Below, piece after piece: positions 45,671 through 54,542 of a DNA stretch of 64,000 nt. This DNA is from Yoonia vestfoldensis SKA53 (lineage in GTDB: Bacteria > Pseudomonadota > Alphaproteobacteria > Rhodobacterales > Rhodobacteraceae), in NCBI RefSeq assembly GCF_000152785.1, contig NZ_CH672414.1, positions 1,481,154 through 1,545,153 of the forward strand, given 5' to 3'. Under the pieces are notes generated by a model, which was given only the letters and a program-made list of their open reading frames with translations, made no database searches and was not told where the DNA came from. Made by a program: the position numbers and the translations under genes. The first letter of the stretch is position 1, and each line of letters begins with the position of its first letter.

Positions 45671-45966
45671 GTCGCGGCCCCAATATAATCATCCAAATAA
45701 CGGAGCTGCTCATGTGGAGGCATTTTGCGCCAATCAGCTAGAAAAGCTGAGCGCTCCTCTGCTGAAAGGTTTTCGAAGATTTTTCGCTGGACGGCTTCAG
45801 AGAGAGTGTCCTCAACATCATCAAGCAGGCTAAAAAATGGATTTTGGGGTTCGTAGCTATCGGAAAGCTCTGCAATGACCCTGCGTTTAGTTATCAAGTG
45901 GCGCACATCGGCGTCTATGACCCGTGACAGACCTTTCAGTTCTAGCATCAGTGTTCTCTTATCCAT
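45667..45966 (-). CDS. Hypothetical protein (99 aa) in replication operon
   Basis: Starts MDKRTLMLELKGLSRVIDAD. The C-terminal half (TLSEAVQRKIFENLS...LADWRKMPPHEQ) resembles that of the preceding 77-residue protein (VLSEGQARAFAARWPTLTQAEQ), so the two may be relatives. It overlaps both neighbours by 4-8 bp. Confidence 0.7.
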   Translation of the reverse strand: MDKRTLMLELKGLSRVIDADVRHLITKRRVIAELSDSYEPQNPFFSLLDDVEDTLSEAVQRKIFENLSAEERSAFLADWRKMPPHEQLRYLDDYIGAAT

Positions 45967-46192
45967 GATCTTTCTCCAACATGGTGCAGACTTGGGTTTG
46001 TTCGGCTTGGGTGAGCGTAGGCCAGCGTGCGGCAAAGGCGCGGGCTTGGCCCTCTGAGAGCACTGTTTCAGCCAGCGCAACAAAGTCACTCTGAGCCACT
46101 TTTCTCGACTGTGCTGCAGCTATGACCTCACGCAGCCCGTAAAGTTCAAACAGCTTGAATTCGATGTGCATGTCTTTGATGTAACCAGTCAT
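45959..46192 (-). CDS. Hypothetical protein (77 aa) in replication operon
   Basis: Helical, begins MTGYIKDMHIEFKLFELYGL. AGGAGG precedes ATG 46192, which overlaps the AAA gene stop by 4 bp. May partner the AAA+ ATPase given the coupling (inference). Confidence 0.72.
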   Translation of the reverse strand: MTGYIKDMHIEFKLFELYGLREVIAAAQSRKVAQSDFVALAETVLSEGQARAFAARWPTLTQAEQTQVCTMLEKDHG

Positions 46193-46887
46193 AGCGTACC
46201 TCCTACTGCATGAGACGAGCTTGTCGCAGAGCGGTGCAGTTGGCTGCCCCCTGCCCCATGAAAGTGACGGGCCGTGTCAACTTGCTCTTCGAGGTAATCG
46301 ATGAAGTCACGCGCATCGCCCGTAAAGTTCTGCATCAATTGCTGAACGTCGTTGTGGCTGACAGTTGCACCCTCAGCAGTCAGGATCGCATGGGCACGCG
46401 GCACCCAGTTTGCGTTGCTGGGCTTTTTGACTTCCACACAGCGCATACGGCTCTGCAGGGCTGGCTTGATTTTCTTGATGTAGTTGGTGCTGGCCAACAA
46501 CTGCACACTTTTATGCTGTTCAACAAAGGTGCGGGTCTTGCCAGGCAACTTGTCTTCAAACTCGTCAATTTCATCGATCACGATGATGGCGGGCGTGCCA
46601 CGGGGCCACATTTGTATTTGAGCCATATTGAGAATTTTGTTGAAGATGGCTTTGTCATATTCAGCCCCGTTTAGCGTAAAATCTTCAATCTCTAAGCCAG
46701 CCTGCGCAAACTGGGTTTGTGCGATGAGCCTCAGGGCTTCGGATTTGCCAGTGCCAGGTGCCCCATAAAGCAACAACGGCTTTGTTGGGCGACGATAGGC
46801 ATAGCGGTCGATGATGGCAGCCACAGTGGGATCGGCAAAGACCAAATCCTGCACAGACCGCGGCCTGTGACGTTCAACGAATGTCAT
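46189..46887 (-). CDS. AAA+ ATPase resembling clamp loader/RFC subunits
   Basis: 232 residues. The N-terminal FVERHRPRSVQDLVF matches the RFC-box region of clamp loaders; Walker A GAPGTGKS, Walker B IIVIDEID, sensor 1 LLASTN and arginine-finger-like QSRMRC follow. The C-terminal collar domain is short or missing. Start ATG 46887; the longer frame to 47088 lacks support. In the operon it follows a 262-residue unknown and precedes two tiny proteins, suggesting a DNA replication or remodelling complex. Confidence 0.82.
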   Translation of the reverse strand: MTFVERHRPRSVQDLVFADPTVAAIIDRYAYRRPTKPLLLYGAPGTGKSEALRLIAQTQFAQAGLEIEDFTLNGAEYDKAIFNKILNMAQIQMWPRGTPAIIVIDEIDEFEDKLPGKTRTFVEQHKSVQLLASTNYIKKIKPALQSRMRCVEVKKPSNANWVPRAHAILTAEGATVSHNDVQQLMQNFTGDARDFIDYLEEQVDTARHFHGAGGSQLHRSATSSSHAVGGTL

Positions 46888-46954
46888 GGAATGTCCTTTC
46901 GGAATGCGTGATGAGAAACTGCGAGGCTGGTCACGCCCCGCAGTTATAGTTGCG

Positions 46955-47743
46955 TCACTCAGCTGGTACAGCGAGGCCGTTGATGTGCAGTTTTGGCGAC
47001 ATGGATGCAAAGAGCTTGGGTGCGAAGCTTCGGACATCCTCAGTACGACGCTTAGCCACATCAGCGACTTGCAGGCCTTTCTGGTCATCCTGCGCTTTTT
47101 GGTCGAGGTACTTGCCGGATGCGACCAGCACTGTGTCGATCACCTTGGCGTCGTTGTTGCCAAACAGCAGATCACCCGTACCATCAGGATTGCAGCGGAT
47201 CAGTCCCACCACGTAATCCTCGTCATATTCGCTGTTGGGTTGAATGAATTCTGGCAAGTTGAAGCTGGCCACAGGGATACGCGCCATGTTGAGGCCCATG
47301 ACTGCGATTTGCTTATAATCATCCGCAGTCATCGTCTTGCCGTCTTTGACCTTGGATGTACGACGCACTTCTTCCACACCACCGCATTGCTGAATGTAGC
47401 TGGCCAAACTTTGCTCTGCAGGCTTGAGGTCATAGGCAATAGTCAGCAGTCGTGCAAAAGCCTGTTCGCGATTGCCCTCTTTGCCAAACACGTAACGGAT
47501 CACTTTTATACCCAAGCTCGTGCTCGTCCGGGGTTTCATATTACGATCCGTAAGCAATGAATTCAGAGAACGGCGCTTGGCCGTGTCTTCCTTCATTTGT
47601 TTATAAATTTCAAAGCAACGCTCAAGAATTGCGTAAAGCTCATCATTGGATGATTTCAGTGTTCCTTCTTCCCAGACAGCACGCGCGGCTGAGATTTGAT
47701 CAAGCGTCTGTTCTAATTGAACTTTGTAATTGGTGTCAGACAT
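46955..47743 (-). CDS. Hypothetical protein (262 aa), first gene of replication operon
   Basis: Acidic, mostly helical N-terminal half (QISAARAVWEEGTLKSSNDE), then a mixed C-terminal half with YDEDYVVGLIRCNPDGTGDL. No domain recognised. It is the first gene of the minus-strand operon, 67 bp ahead of the AAA gene, and divergent from the 47863 gene. Confidence 0.75.
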   Translation of the reverse strand: MSDTNYKVQLEQTLDQISAARAVWEEGTLKSSNDELYAILERCFEIYKQMKEDTAKRRSLNSLLTDRNMKPRTSTSLGIKVIRYVFGKEGNREQAFARLLTIAYDLKPAEQSLASYIQQCGGVEEVRRTSKVKDGKTMTADDYKQIAVMGLNMARIPVASFNLPEFIQPNSEYDEDYVVGLIRCNPDGTGDLLFGNNDAKVIDTVLVASGKYLDQKAQDDQKGLQVADVAKRRTEDVRSFAPKLFASMSPKLHINGLAVPAE

Positions 47744-47862
47744 AGGCTGTCCTTTCTGTTGAGCAGAAATAGGCCATCAAGGAGAAGACCTCACACAGTC
47801 GAGAATCAACTATGCAATTTCAAGATTGTGCAAAAGCAAGCTCCATGTCTTAACTAACGAAC

Positions 47863-48687
47863 ATGTCGGAACTCGTTGAGTCAGGTGGCTTACGCCACAA
47901 AAGCAGGTCACGTTCCGCGCCGACCTTCAGACACGCTGCGCCTCAATTCCACTCCACCGCCAGCGCGCAAAAAGGACCAACCCCGCCATATCGCGGCGCA
48001 CCGGCATGGAAATGTTCAGTCTATTACTATTGGTGGCTCTATCTGCGGCATAGCCAAGACTATCGCAAAACCTGTGCGAATAGTGGTGTTGGTTCCTGCG
48101 CAAAGCTATTTCGGGACTTTGGCAATATTTACGGTCAAACGTTTCGGTCGTGGTGGACAAACCATGATCATCTGTTCACCGAACCATCAGCAGTAGCATT
48201 TGCCAGTGATAACCATTGTTTTGGCGCTGGTGCCGAAATTGTGCAGGTACAGATTGACGTATCCTTGGGCGCAGAGGCCGTGGAACGCAGTTTGAAAGAA
48301 CTGCACATGCAGTTGCTGTTTCCAGAGCGGGTAGCCCTTCACCGATCAGCAGCCGTCTATCCCGTCGCACGCCGCCCTGTGCTGGTAAATCTGCATCGCC
48401 ACATTGCCGTGTACAAATGGCGTCGGCGTTATCCCGAAATGAAGGACGAAGAGATCGCTGATCGCGTCGGCCTTCATGCCGCCGAGCAAGCCAATGGCAT
48501 CTCACGCAGCTACATGCAGCGGCTGGGTCATTCAACGGGGGACATTGATATCGAACTGAGGCGCGCCAAACGCAAGGCCGTGCAACATGACCTGCGCTGC
48601 GCGCGCGAACTGATCGACGGGGTCAGCAGGGGTGAGTTTCCAGTACGCACCAGTGGACGAACTGCATGTAAGGTTAATAATCCCTGA
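47863..48687 (+). CDS. Hypothetical protein (up to 274 aa) of mobile-element type
   Basis: Basic. The conserved-looking core begins CSVYYYWWLYLRHSQDYRKT and includes FRSWWTNHDHLFTEP; a later stretch, KWRRRYPEMKDEEIADRVGL, looks like a helix-turn-helix. The N-terminal 50 residues may not be coding; start uncertain. Unknown function; divergent from the AAA operon. Confidence 0.6.
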   Translation: MSELVESGGLRHKSRSRSAPTFRHAAPQFHSTASAQKGPTPPYRGAPAWKCSVYYYWWLYLRHSQDYRKTCANSGVGSCAKLFRDFGNIYGQTFRSWWTNHDHLFTEPSAVAFASDNHCFGAGAEIVQVQIDVSLGAEAVERSLKELHMQLLFPERVALHRSAAVYPVARRPVLVNLHRHIAVYKWRRRYPEMKDEEIADRVGLHAAEQANGISRSYMQRLGHSTGDIDIELRRAKRKAVQHDLRCARELIDGVSRGEFPVRTSGRTACKVNNP

Positions 48688-49196
48688 GCATATCAGAATT
48701 GCTATATATTCTACCTTAAGCATATTAACCAAACAGTCAAATATCAGTGTTTACTGCACGTATTTCAGACGCTTGCGCATCGATCTTTAATGAACTGCCT
48801 AAAAAAGTTTACTGGTTTAAACACAGTAAATGCGTTTACTGTGTTTTTTTAAAGTAAACCACTTCGCTGTGCTAAACCTGTCAACGCATTTGCTGTGTTT
48901 AAACCCTATGACTGAACCACAGCCGGTCAAAGCAGGCATTGCCAGTATGTCGTGGTGATCGTGTCGTCCACCAACACATTCGCCACGCCTGCTTGCGCTT
49001 GCGGTGCTGACCTACACGCGTGTTGGGTTCGCAGTTCTCTGATCCATCCAGTGCTTGCACGTAGCGCACAGACGCATGTTGAGGCCGTGGCTGGGTATCG
49101 GCTTTCGCCTGTGCCTTAATGCTAACGCCGGTTAGTTGGGTTGAGCAACCAAATATCTGCTAAATAGTTATGAACATGAGATATTTAGGAGATACG
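48688..49196. other. Intergenic region with GTTTACTG repeats and palindrome
   Basis: 509 bp without a supported gene. GTTTACTG-type words occur at 48749-48756, 48807-48814 and (inverted, one mismatch) 48824-48831, again within 48834-48841, and inverted as AGTAAACC near 48853-48860. The centre is a perfect palindrome with arms 48819-48830 and 48835-48846 followed by T residues. Candidate replication origin (iterons), operator cluster or terminator. Confidence 0.55.
48819..48846. repeat. Palindrome AAACACAGTAAA-TGCG-TTTACTGTGTTT
   Basis: Perfect 12-bp arms and a 4-nt TGCG loop, with T residues after the right arm. It could terminate the 47863 gene 130 bp downstream of its stop, but neighbouring repeats of the same GTTTACTG word favour a protein-binding array. 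Confidence 0.7.
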
Positions 49197-49523
49197 ATGA
49201 GCGTAAAACTACTTGAACACATACGAAGTGAACTAATTAGTTCAGGAGCTGCGTCCAACACACCAGAGTTCTGCCGATCTTGGCTGGGGCGCAGTGAGGG
49301 GTACATCCGCACGCTGCGCAATCATGGGACTGGACCCAGCATAGAGACGCTCACAATCTGTGCGCACAAGCTTGGACATTATGCGCAGCGACTGCGTGCC
49401 AGCGGTCTGTCTGAACATGCTGCCATGGCTGCGCAGTTTGATCGTCTCAAGACGCTTTGTGATGATGCGATTGCGCGTCACGCTGAGGCTGTATGGCGCG
49501 CGCCTGACCGGATGGCAGTATGA
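49197..49523 (+). CDS. DUF6626-like small DNA-binding-type protein
   Basis: 108 residues. VKLLEHIRSELISSGAASNT then FCRSWLGRSEGYIRTLRNHG look like the helix-turn-helix-containing DUF6626 proteins of plasmids (assignment from memory). ATG 49197 sits behind AGGAG. Its stop overlaps the next ATG (ATGA). Confidence 0.6.
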   Translation: MSVKLLEHIRSELISSGAASNTPEFCRSWLGRSEGYIRTLRNHGTGPSIETLTICAHKLGHYAQRLRASGLSEHAAMAAQFDRLKTLCDDAIARHAEAVWRAPDRMAV

Positions 49524-49672
49524 GCTACTTGTGCAAAACGGCGTGCAGCGCGATTTGCCCCGAAATCCCTTTTGCCGGTAAAAATCCTGCGCTGCGGAAT
49601 TTTCAGGTGAAGTACTTACAGTTTCGAGGTGGTCTTTTCGCAACACTATCCAGCGCCACCGGAAGGCTATAA
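49520..49672 (+). CDS. Small Cys-containing protein (50 aa)
   Basis: ATG 49520 overlaps the previous stop by 4 bp, and its TAA shares a base with the following ATG (TAATG). The sequence begins MSYLCKTACSAICPEIPFAG with three Cys spaced by three residues. Unknown function; support comes from the overlap pattern. Confidence 0.45.
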   Translation: MSYLCKTACSAICPEIPFAGKNPALRNFQVKYLQFRGGLFATLSSATGRL

Positions 49673-49839
49673 TGCGCATTGCGGAAATCACTGTGGTACC
49701 ACTGCGTTTGCCCTCTCGTGGGAATACACAGTCGATGTCAAAGCAGGAACAACACCTGCATCCCGACAATAAAGCCCGCAGGCGACGCAAGTCAAAGCCC
49801 CTGCCCTTCAACGAACCCAAGCCCGACAACCTCAGCTAA
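49672..49839 (+). CDS. Small basic protein (55 aa)
   Basis: ATG 49672 is coupled to the previous stop by TAATG and preceded by GGAAGG. It begins MRIAEITVVPLRLPSRGNTQ and has a basic stretch, KARRRRKSKP, near the end. Third gene of a three-gene mini-operon. Function unknown. Confidence 0.4.
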   Translation: MRIAEITVVPLRLPSRGNTQSMSKQEQHLHPDNKARRRRKSKPLPFNEPKPDNLS

Positions 49840-50076
49840 ACGCAGTATGGGGTCACACACGCGCTGTGCGCCGGCTACAGCACGGAGTCGATGCAGGACG
49901 CGCTCAGTGTAGCAGTGCGCCCCCGTTGACGCTGTACATGGGAAAATACGCAGCAACTGCACGGTAATGCCCAAACCCTTTGCACCTGCTGTGATGGTTG
50001 ACGGAGTGGATGACAAGCCTAGTGCAAATACCGTAAAGAATCTACGTGTACCTAGAGAAAAGGGAATGTGCGAGGA

Positions 50077-50328
50077 TCAATCGTAGTCGGTCTCAAACTC
50101 AATCGCGGCGTTGCGCAGAGCAGCAGAGAGCGTCGTTAGTACATCAACAGTTTGGATTGCATCCTCAAGTTGCATACGAAAATAGCGAGCATCAACCTGT
50201 GCCGTTTTGATAAGCAAAACGAACCGTCTGCGCTGTAGACCGCAGTCATAAACAATCTCATAGCCACCTTCCCGTCCCGTACGAAGGCCTAAGAAATGTT
50301 GCCCATCTTGGCTGTGGAGTGTGATCAT
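50077..50328 (-). CDS. Hypothetical protein (83 aa)
   Basis: MITLHSQDGQHFLGLRTGRE at the start, then a beta-rich middle (RRRFVLLIKTAQVDARYFRM). Start may also be 50361. No family recognised. Confidence 0.5.
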   Translation of the reverse strand: MITLHSQDGQHFLGLRTGREGGYEIVYDCGLQRRRFVLLIKTAQVDARYFRMQLEDAIQTVDVLTTLSAALRNAAIEFETDYD

Positions 50329-50766
50329 TTGCTTCGATCCGCTTAAATACGACTGCGGCAAACTTTTGTCAGCACCCTCAAACTGTGTTGATCGTGCTGC
50401 TCGGAACCTGTGTTTGATCTTGAATGCGCAGTCATGCGAAAGACAGCAGTTAGAACATTAACGCTTCTTATTGACCAACGACTATGCGCACTCTTCAAAG
50501 AAGCAATATGTATTCTCACGATGATCATAGCACAAATGGCTTAAAAAATTTAATCTGATGACTTCAGCGTTCTCACGATAAAATACTGATAGTTTCCAGT
50601 AGCGAATTTTTTCGTACCCTTAACACCTCAATGCAATCAATAAAAATACCCAAATATTTGGGTATTTTTAACCACCCAGATTTTTTGTAACCGTTGATGA
50701 GTAAGCGCTTCGCCGCACGCCTATGATCCGGAGCAGCAAAGCCTAATGAAAAATTCGCTATGAAGA
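50329..50766. other. Intergenic region with long palindrome
   Basis: 438 bp between divergent small genes, AT-rich, no supported gene. It contains a perfect 30-bp palindrome at 50641-50670. Confidence 0.45.
50641..50670. repeat. Perfect 30-bp palindrome
   Basis: Two 15-bp arms, TAAAAATACCCAAAT and its complement, meet without a loop. With A-tract on one side and T-tract on the other it could be a bidirectional terminator, but no gene end lies close by on either strand, so an operator or the trace of a lost gene is equally possible. Confidence 0.7.
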
Positions 50767-51111
50767 GTGAAGAAGAATGGAAGTCGCGTGTCCTCCAAAG
50801 ATCAACAAAAACCACGACCCGATTTGCATACTATAAACGTCGTATCATGTAGGTCGTCTGCTGCGCAAAAAGGGACCATTTCTGGTATTATTGACATTAC
50901 TGGCTTGCGTCGTGGTGCATTTGCGGAGGCCATGACGAGTGCATCAAAAGGCGATCGCATTCTCTATCATGTTGGTGAACATTGCGCTGGGGCCCACCGG
51001 GCAGATGCGCGGGCGGCTTTTGAAGGTGGAAGCGTACTATTAACGATGCGCAAGCGTGACCAGTTTGTCTTTGAATATATCGCGATCCCTGTCGCGCCCA
51101 AACCAGCATAA
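50767..51111 (+). CDS. Hypothetical protein (about 114 aa)
   Basis: GTG start at 50767. The region TGLRRGAFAEAMTSASKGDR then ILYHVGEHCAGAHRADARAA looks folded and coding. It is 5 bp upstream of the SapC-like gene, so co-transcribed. No family recognised with confidence. Confidence 0.55.
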   Translation: MKKNGSRVSSKDQQKPRPDLHTINVVSCRSSAAQKGTISGIIDITGLRRGAFAEAMTSASKGDRILYHVGEHCAGAHRADARAAFEGGSVLLTMRKRDQFVFEYIAIPVAPKPA

Positions 51112-51116
51112 GGTCG

Positions 51117-51866
51117 GTGACGATCTTGTCCTTAAATGCCCATCGCAATTTGGGCTGGCGGCCAGCTCAAGCCTATGGGTTTGCACGCAACCTCAGCTTG
51201 GTACCGATTACAGCTGATGAATTGCCACGACTGGCAAAGGATATGACTGTGGCATTTCGCAAGCAGGGCAACCAGTGGCAGGCCGTCACACTTTTAGGGC
51301 CGATGCCAGGGCTTAATCTGCAAGTGCAGGCGGATGGATGCTGGAGCGGACGCTTTGTGCCAGGGGTGCTTCTCAGCTATCCGTTCCAGTTAAGCCCGGA
51401 TTGCACGACGCTTGCTTTTTGGCCAGATTATACGCCAGAGATAGCCGGCATTAAAGGAGTAGAGCCGCTTTTCGTGGATGGGCAGCTTTCCACGGTGCTT
51501 GCAGCAGCGCTCGCCTTCTTGCAAGTCCAGCAACAGGCAATGAACCGACTTGGCCTTGTTTTGTCATGGTTGGCGCAACGTAATCTGTTGCAGGCGTGGC
51601 AAATTCCCGAGGTGGTCGAAACACCACATTTAGCACGATATACCGGACTTTTTGCCGTGGACCGCAACCGCTTGGAAGCATTAGACGAAGCGGATTGGTT
51701 TGCGCTACACCGCATCATGCCAGTCTCGACCGTTTTGACGGTAGTAAATGCGCATTTATCAAGCCTGGACCATGCAAGGGTCTTCAATCTTCACAGCAGT
51801 GACATGGGACTAGCGTCAGTTAGACACATCAATCCCGATATGAGACCAAGAGACGGTGAGCTATGA
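51117..51866 (+). CDS. SapC-like protein
   Basis: 249 residues beginning with GTG. Features of the SapC family: FARNLSLVPITADELPRLAK, MPGLNLQVQADGCWSGRFVP then YPFQLSPDC, and GVEPLFVDGQLSTVL. Family members are linked to S-layer or surface structures, but their function is poorly defined. The neighbouring RTX protein would fit a surface role (inference). Confidence 0.75.
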   Translation: MTILSLNAHRNLGWRPAQAYGFARNLSLVPITADELPRLAKDMTVAFRKQGNQWQAVTLLGPMPGLNLQVQADGCWSGRFVPGVLLSYPFQLSPDCTTLAFWPDYTPEIAGIKGVEPLFVDGQLSTVLAAALAFLQVQQQAMNRLGLVLSWLAQRNLLQAWQIPEVVETPHLARYTGLFAVDRNRLEALDEADWFALHRIMPVSTVLTVVNAHLSSLDHARVFNLHSSDMGLASVRHINPDMRPRDGEL

Positions 51867-52044
51867 CGACCAAAGACAACCTTGTGTTCTCTGTATTATG
51901 ACATTGACGCTAAATTCTAAAAATGTGCCTTGGTCACAAGTTCCCTAGTATTTTGCGCTCCAATGTGGGCGAGTTTTTTTGCATGCCTGAATTGCATTTC
52001 GAGCGTATACCGGATCAGCGCAGATCTCCCAGGGACCTCTAATT

Positions 52045-53832
52045 ATGCGATTTTGTGAAAGCTCACCCGTCCAAATCCCCGTGGGCCTGTTCAGACTAAT
52101 GATCAATCTGCCAGGCAAAATCTACCTTACCTGGGCCGATGCAGCGTTTTTGGAAATTATCGAACACCCTTGCGTGCCGGTGGTAGGAGAGCTTGGTGAT
52201 CTTGTGCATCCAGATAATCGTGCTAGTTTTGATGATGCACTGCAAAGCGCGGCGCAAATTCATGCGGCAACCGTTTGGCAGGGGCGCATGCATACCAAAA
52301 GCGCAATCAAATCCGTACGCATTAGTTTGACACCGCCCGACACGGATGATCCTGAACAGCCATGGACCGGCGTTTTGCAGGACCTATCCGATGTCATGGA
52401 TCTGCAATCAAGATTCGAAAGTGTGCTGGATGCCGCCCAAGCCTATACTTGGCGTCGCGATATGCGCAGTGGCCAGTCGCAATTCGGCATACGTTGGGCC
52501 CAGTTCGCGAAACACGAAGACGGCAGAACCTCTATGTCGAGCGACGATTGGCTGGCCAGACTGCATCCTGATGATGTGCCTGCTGTTCGCGCCGCGGTTC
52601 AGGCGCTCGAACGCGGCGATCTGGATCACCACACTCTACTGTATCGCCGCAAGCTGGAGGATGGCAACTGGGTCTGGCTGCGCGTGCATGCCGGGGTCAG
52701 CGAAAGAGACGGGGAAGGCATACCCACGGCCTTGTCGGGTGTCAGTTTCGATATCACATCCGAAATCGAACAGCAGCAGCGCTCTGACTTGCTCAACCAA
52801 GAATTGCGCAACGAGCTATCCGATACCCAAGCAGCACTTGAGCGCACAGCCTATGAGATTACCGAAAATATCCCCGTTGGTACCTATACGATGGTGCTGA
52901 TGCCAGGTGATGATCTGGCGCAATTCCGGTTCATGAGCAGGAGGTTTCTGGAAATTACGGGGCTTGACGAAGAACTAGCCCGCGCTGACCCACTGATCGG
53001 TTTCACTTGTGTTCATCCGGACGATTATGACGTCTGGGTGCAAAAGAATACCCATGCATTCGTCAATAGAGCACCGTTTCGTGAAGAAACACGGCTTCTT
53101 GTCCAGGGACAAATCCGTTGGGTCCTGGCTGAATCCATTCCACGCCTGAGAGATGACGGCGCATGGGTATGGGAAGGGGTCATTCAGGACATCACAAGCC
53201 AGAAAATCAGCGAACAGGCCATGCGTCGCGCAAATAAGAAACTCTTGAAGTTCGCAGATACAAAGGCCCGATTAGCAGAGCGTGAAAGTCTTTTGCAGGA
53301 TATTCACGACGGTTTCGGCAACCAGTTGGCGATTGGCAAAATCAGGCTCCGCGATAGTGCGGGCTCGACGGATCAAGCGGTCAAGATCATTGATGATTGC
53401 CTCGACGATCTGCGGCTGCTGTTTGATAGCCTCGATGCCGAGGGGGAAACTCTTTGGACGGTTCTTGCAAGTCTACTTGAACGGACGGTGTCCCGCACAA
53501 GGTCGCTGCCGGTCACGCTTGATTGGCAGATCGATGCCGCCCGCCGGATCAAACTACCGGCACGCGTGATGTTGCAGGCCGCGCGGATCGTGCAAGAGGG
53601 CCTGGCCAATGCCTTGAGGCATGCCGATGCGCAATCAATCTCTCTGATTGTGCGGGTCGAAAGGGGCCAACGCCTGATCATTCTCAAAGATGATGGCTGT
53701 GGGTTCGAGGTCGACCAGACATCTACCGGAAGAGGGTTAAACAACATGCGTGCAAGGGCTGAAGAACAGGGTTGGCAGCTAACGATCTCCAGCGACAGCA
53801 CCGGCTGCTGCGTGACGCTAGATATGGGTTAG
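52045..53832 (+). CDS. Cytosolic PAS sensor histidine kinase, NarX/DesK type
   Basis: 595 residues, no membrane segment. Two clear PAS domains (about 125-240 and 270-385, each with HPDD), possibly a third at the N-terminus (LVHPDN), then a HisKA_3 dimerisation domain with phospho-His421 in LLQDIHDGFGNQL, and a HATPase with LANALRHADA and KDDGCGFE. The partner would be a NarL-type regulator; one lies convergently 27 bp away but is frameshifted. Confidence 0.9.
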   Translation: MRFCESSPVQIPVGLFRLMINLPGKIYLTWADAAFLEIIEHPCVPVVGELGDLVHPDNRASFDDALQSAAQIHAATVWQGRMHTKSAIKSVRISLTPPDTDDPEQPWTGVLQDLSDVMDLQSRFESVLDAAQAYTWRRDMRSGQSQFGIRWAQFAKHEDGRTSMSSDDWLARLHPDDVPAVRAAVQALERGDLDHHTLLYRRKLEDGNWVWLRVHAGVSERDGEGIPTALSGVSFDITSEIEQQQRSDLLNQELRNELSDTQAALERTAYEITENIPVGTYTMVLMPGDDLAQFRFMSRRFLEITGLDEELARADPLIGFTCVHPDDYDVWVQKNTHAFVNRAPFREETRLLVQGQIRWVLAESIPRLRDDGAWVWEGVIQDITSQKISEQAMRRANKKLLKFADTKARLAERESLLQDIHDGFGNQLAIGKIRLRDSAGSTDQAVKIIDDCLDDLRLLFDSLDAEGETLWTVLASLLERTVSRTRSLPVTLDWQIDAARRIKLPARVMLQAARIVQEGLANALRHADAQSISLIVRVERGQRLIILKDDGCGFEVDQTSTGRGLNNMRARAEEQGWQLTISSDSTGCCVTLDMG

Positions 53833-53859
53833 GATAGCTCCCCCCAGAGGCGGCTGACC

Positions 53860-54542
53860 CTAGCGTCGCGGGTTGATCCCAAATTTCTGAGCCTCTAAAA
53901 CAGCTTGGCTTTTGGAGTTTATTCCCAGCTTTCTAAATAGCGCCCTGCTATATGAATGGACCGTCGAAAGCTGAAGACCCATTTCGTTGGCACATTTTGC
54001 ATAGCTAAGCCCTTCTGAAATACGCTCAAGCAGTTCGATCTCTCTTTTTGTGAGCTTTTCATCCGGGTCATGGGTAGGGTACTTGATCTCTAGAAGGTCA
54101 GATATGATATCTGCCGTAAGTGCGGGGCTGATCGGACTTCTTCCTGCAAGGGTGTGTTTAATGTTGATGGTCAGCTCTGTTGGCGTCGCATCCTTCAAAA
54201 CATATCCATTAGCCCCGGCACGCAAAGCGCTGATCAGTGATTTTCTGGACATATGTGTGGTCACGACCAAGATCGGCGCTTTGGGAAAACGCGCGCGAAT
54301 TCTTTCAATCACTACATTTCCGCTAATGTCTGGCAGACCAAGGTCCACTAGCGCAACGTCCAGAAGTCCGAAAATTTTGATATAAAATCAATAGCATCTT
54401 GCCCATGGCTAAACACTTGAACCCCCCAAAGATGCTCAACCTGTTCGAGCGCTTTTTCAAGGCTCTGTTGGAACTCAAATTCGTCTTCAACAACTAGCGC
54501 ACGACATTGTGACAATTTGACGGACATTAGCACATTGGCCAT
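53860..54542 (-). pseudogene. NarL/LuxR-type response regulator, frameshifted in the receiver
   Basis: The receiver starts MANVLMSVKLSQCRALVVED in one frame and breaks off after FISKFSDFWTLR. It resumes in another as GLLDVALVDLGLPDISGNVV. One extra A in the AAAATTTTC tract near 54374 would join them. The rest of the receiver and the LuxR helix-turn-helix (LTKREIELLERISEGLSYAK...STVHSYSRALFRKLGI) are intact. Real mutation or a homopolymer sequencing error. Confidence 0.85.

Noticed and set aside
49967-50086. 39-codon frame starting MPKPFAPAVM
   Set aside because: Possible extra member of the mini-operon but with no ribosome site and overlapping the convergent gene.
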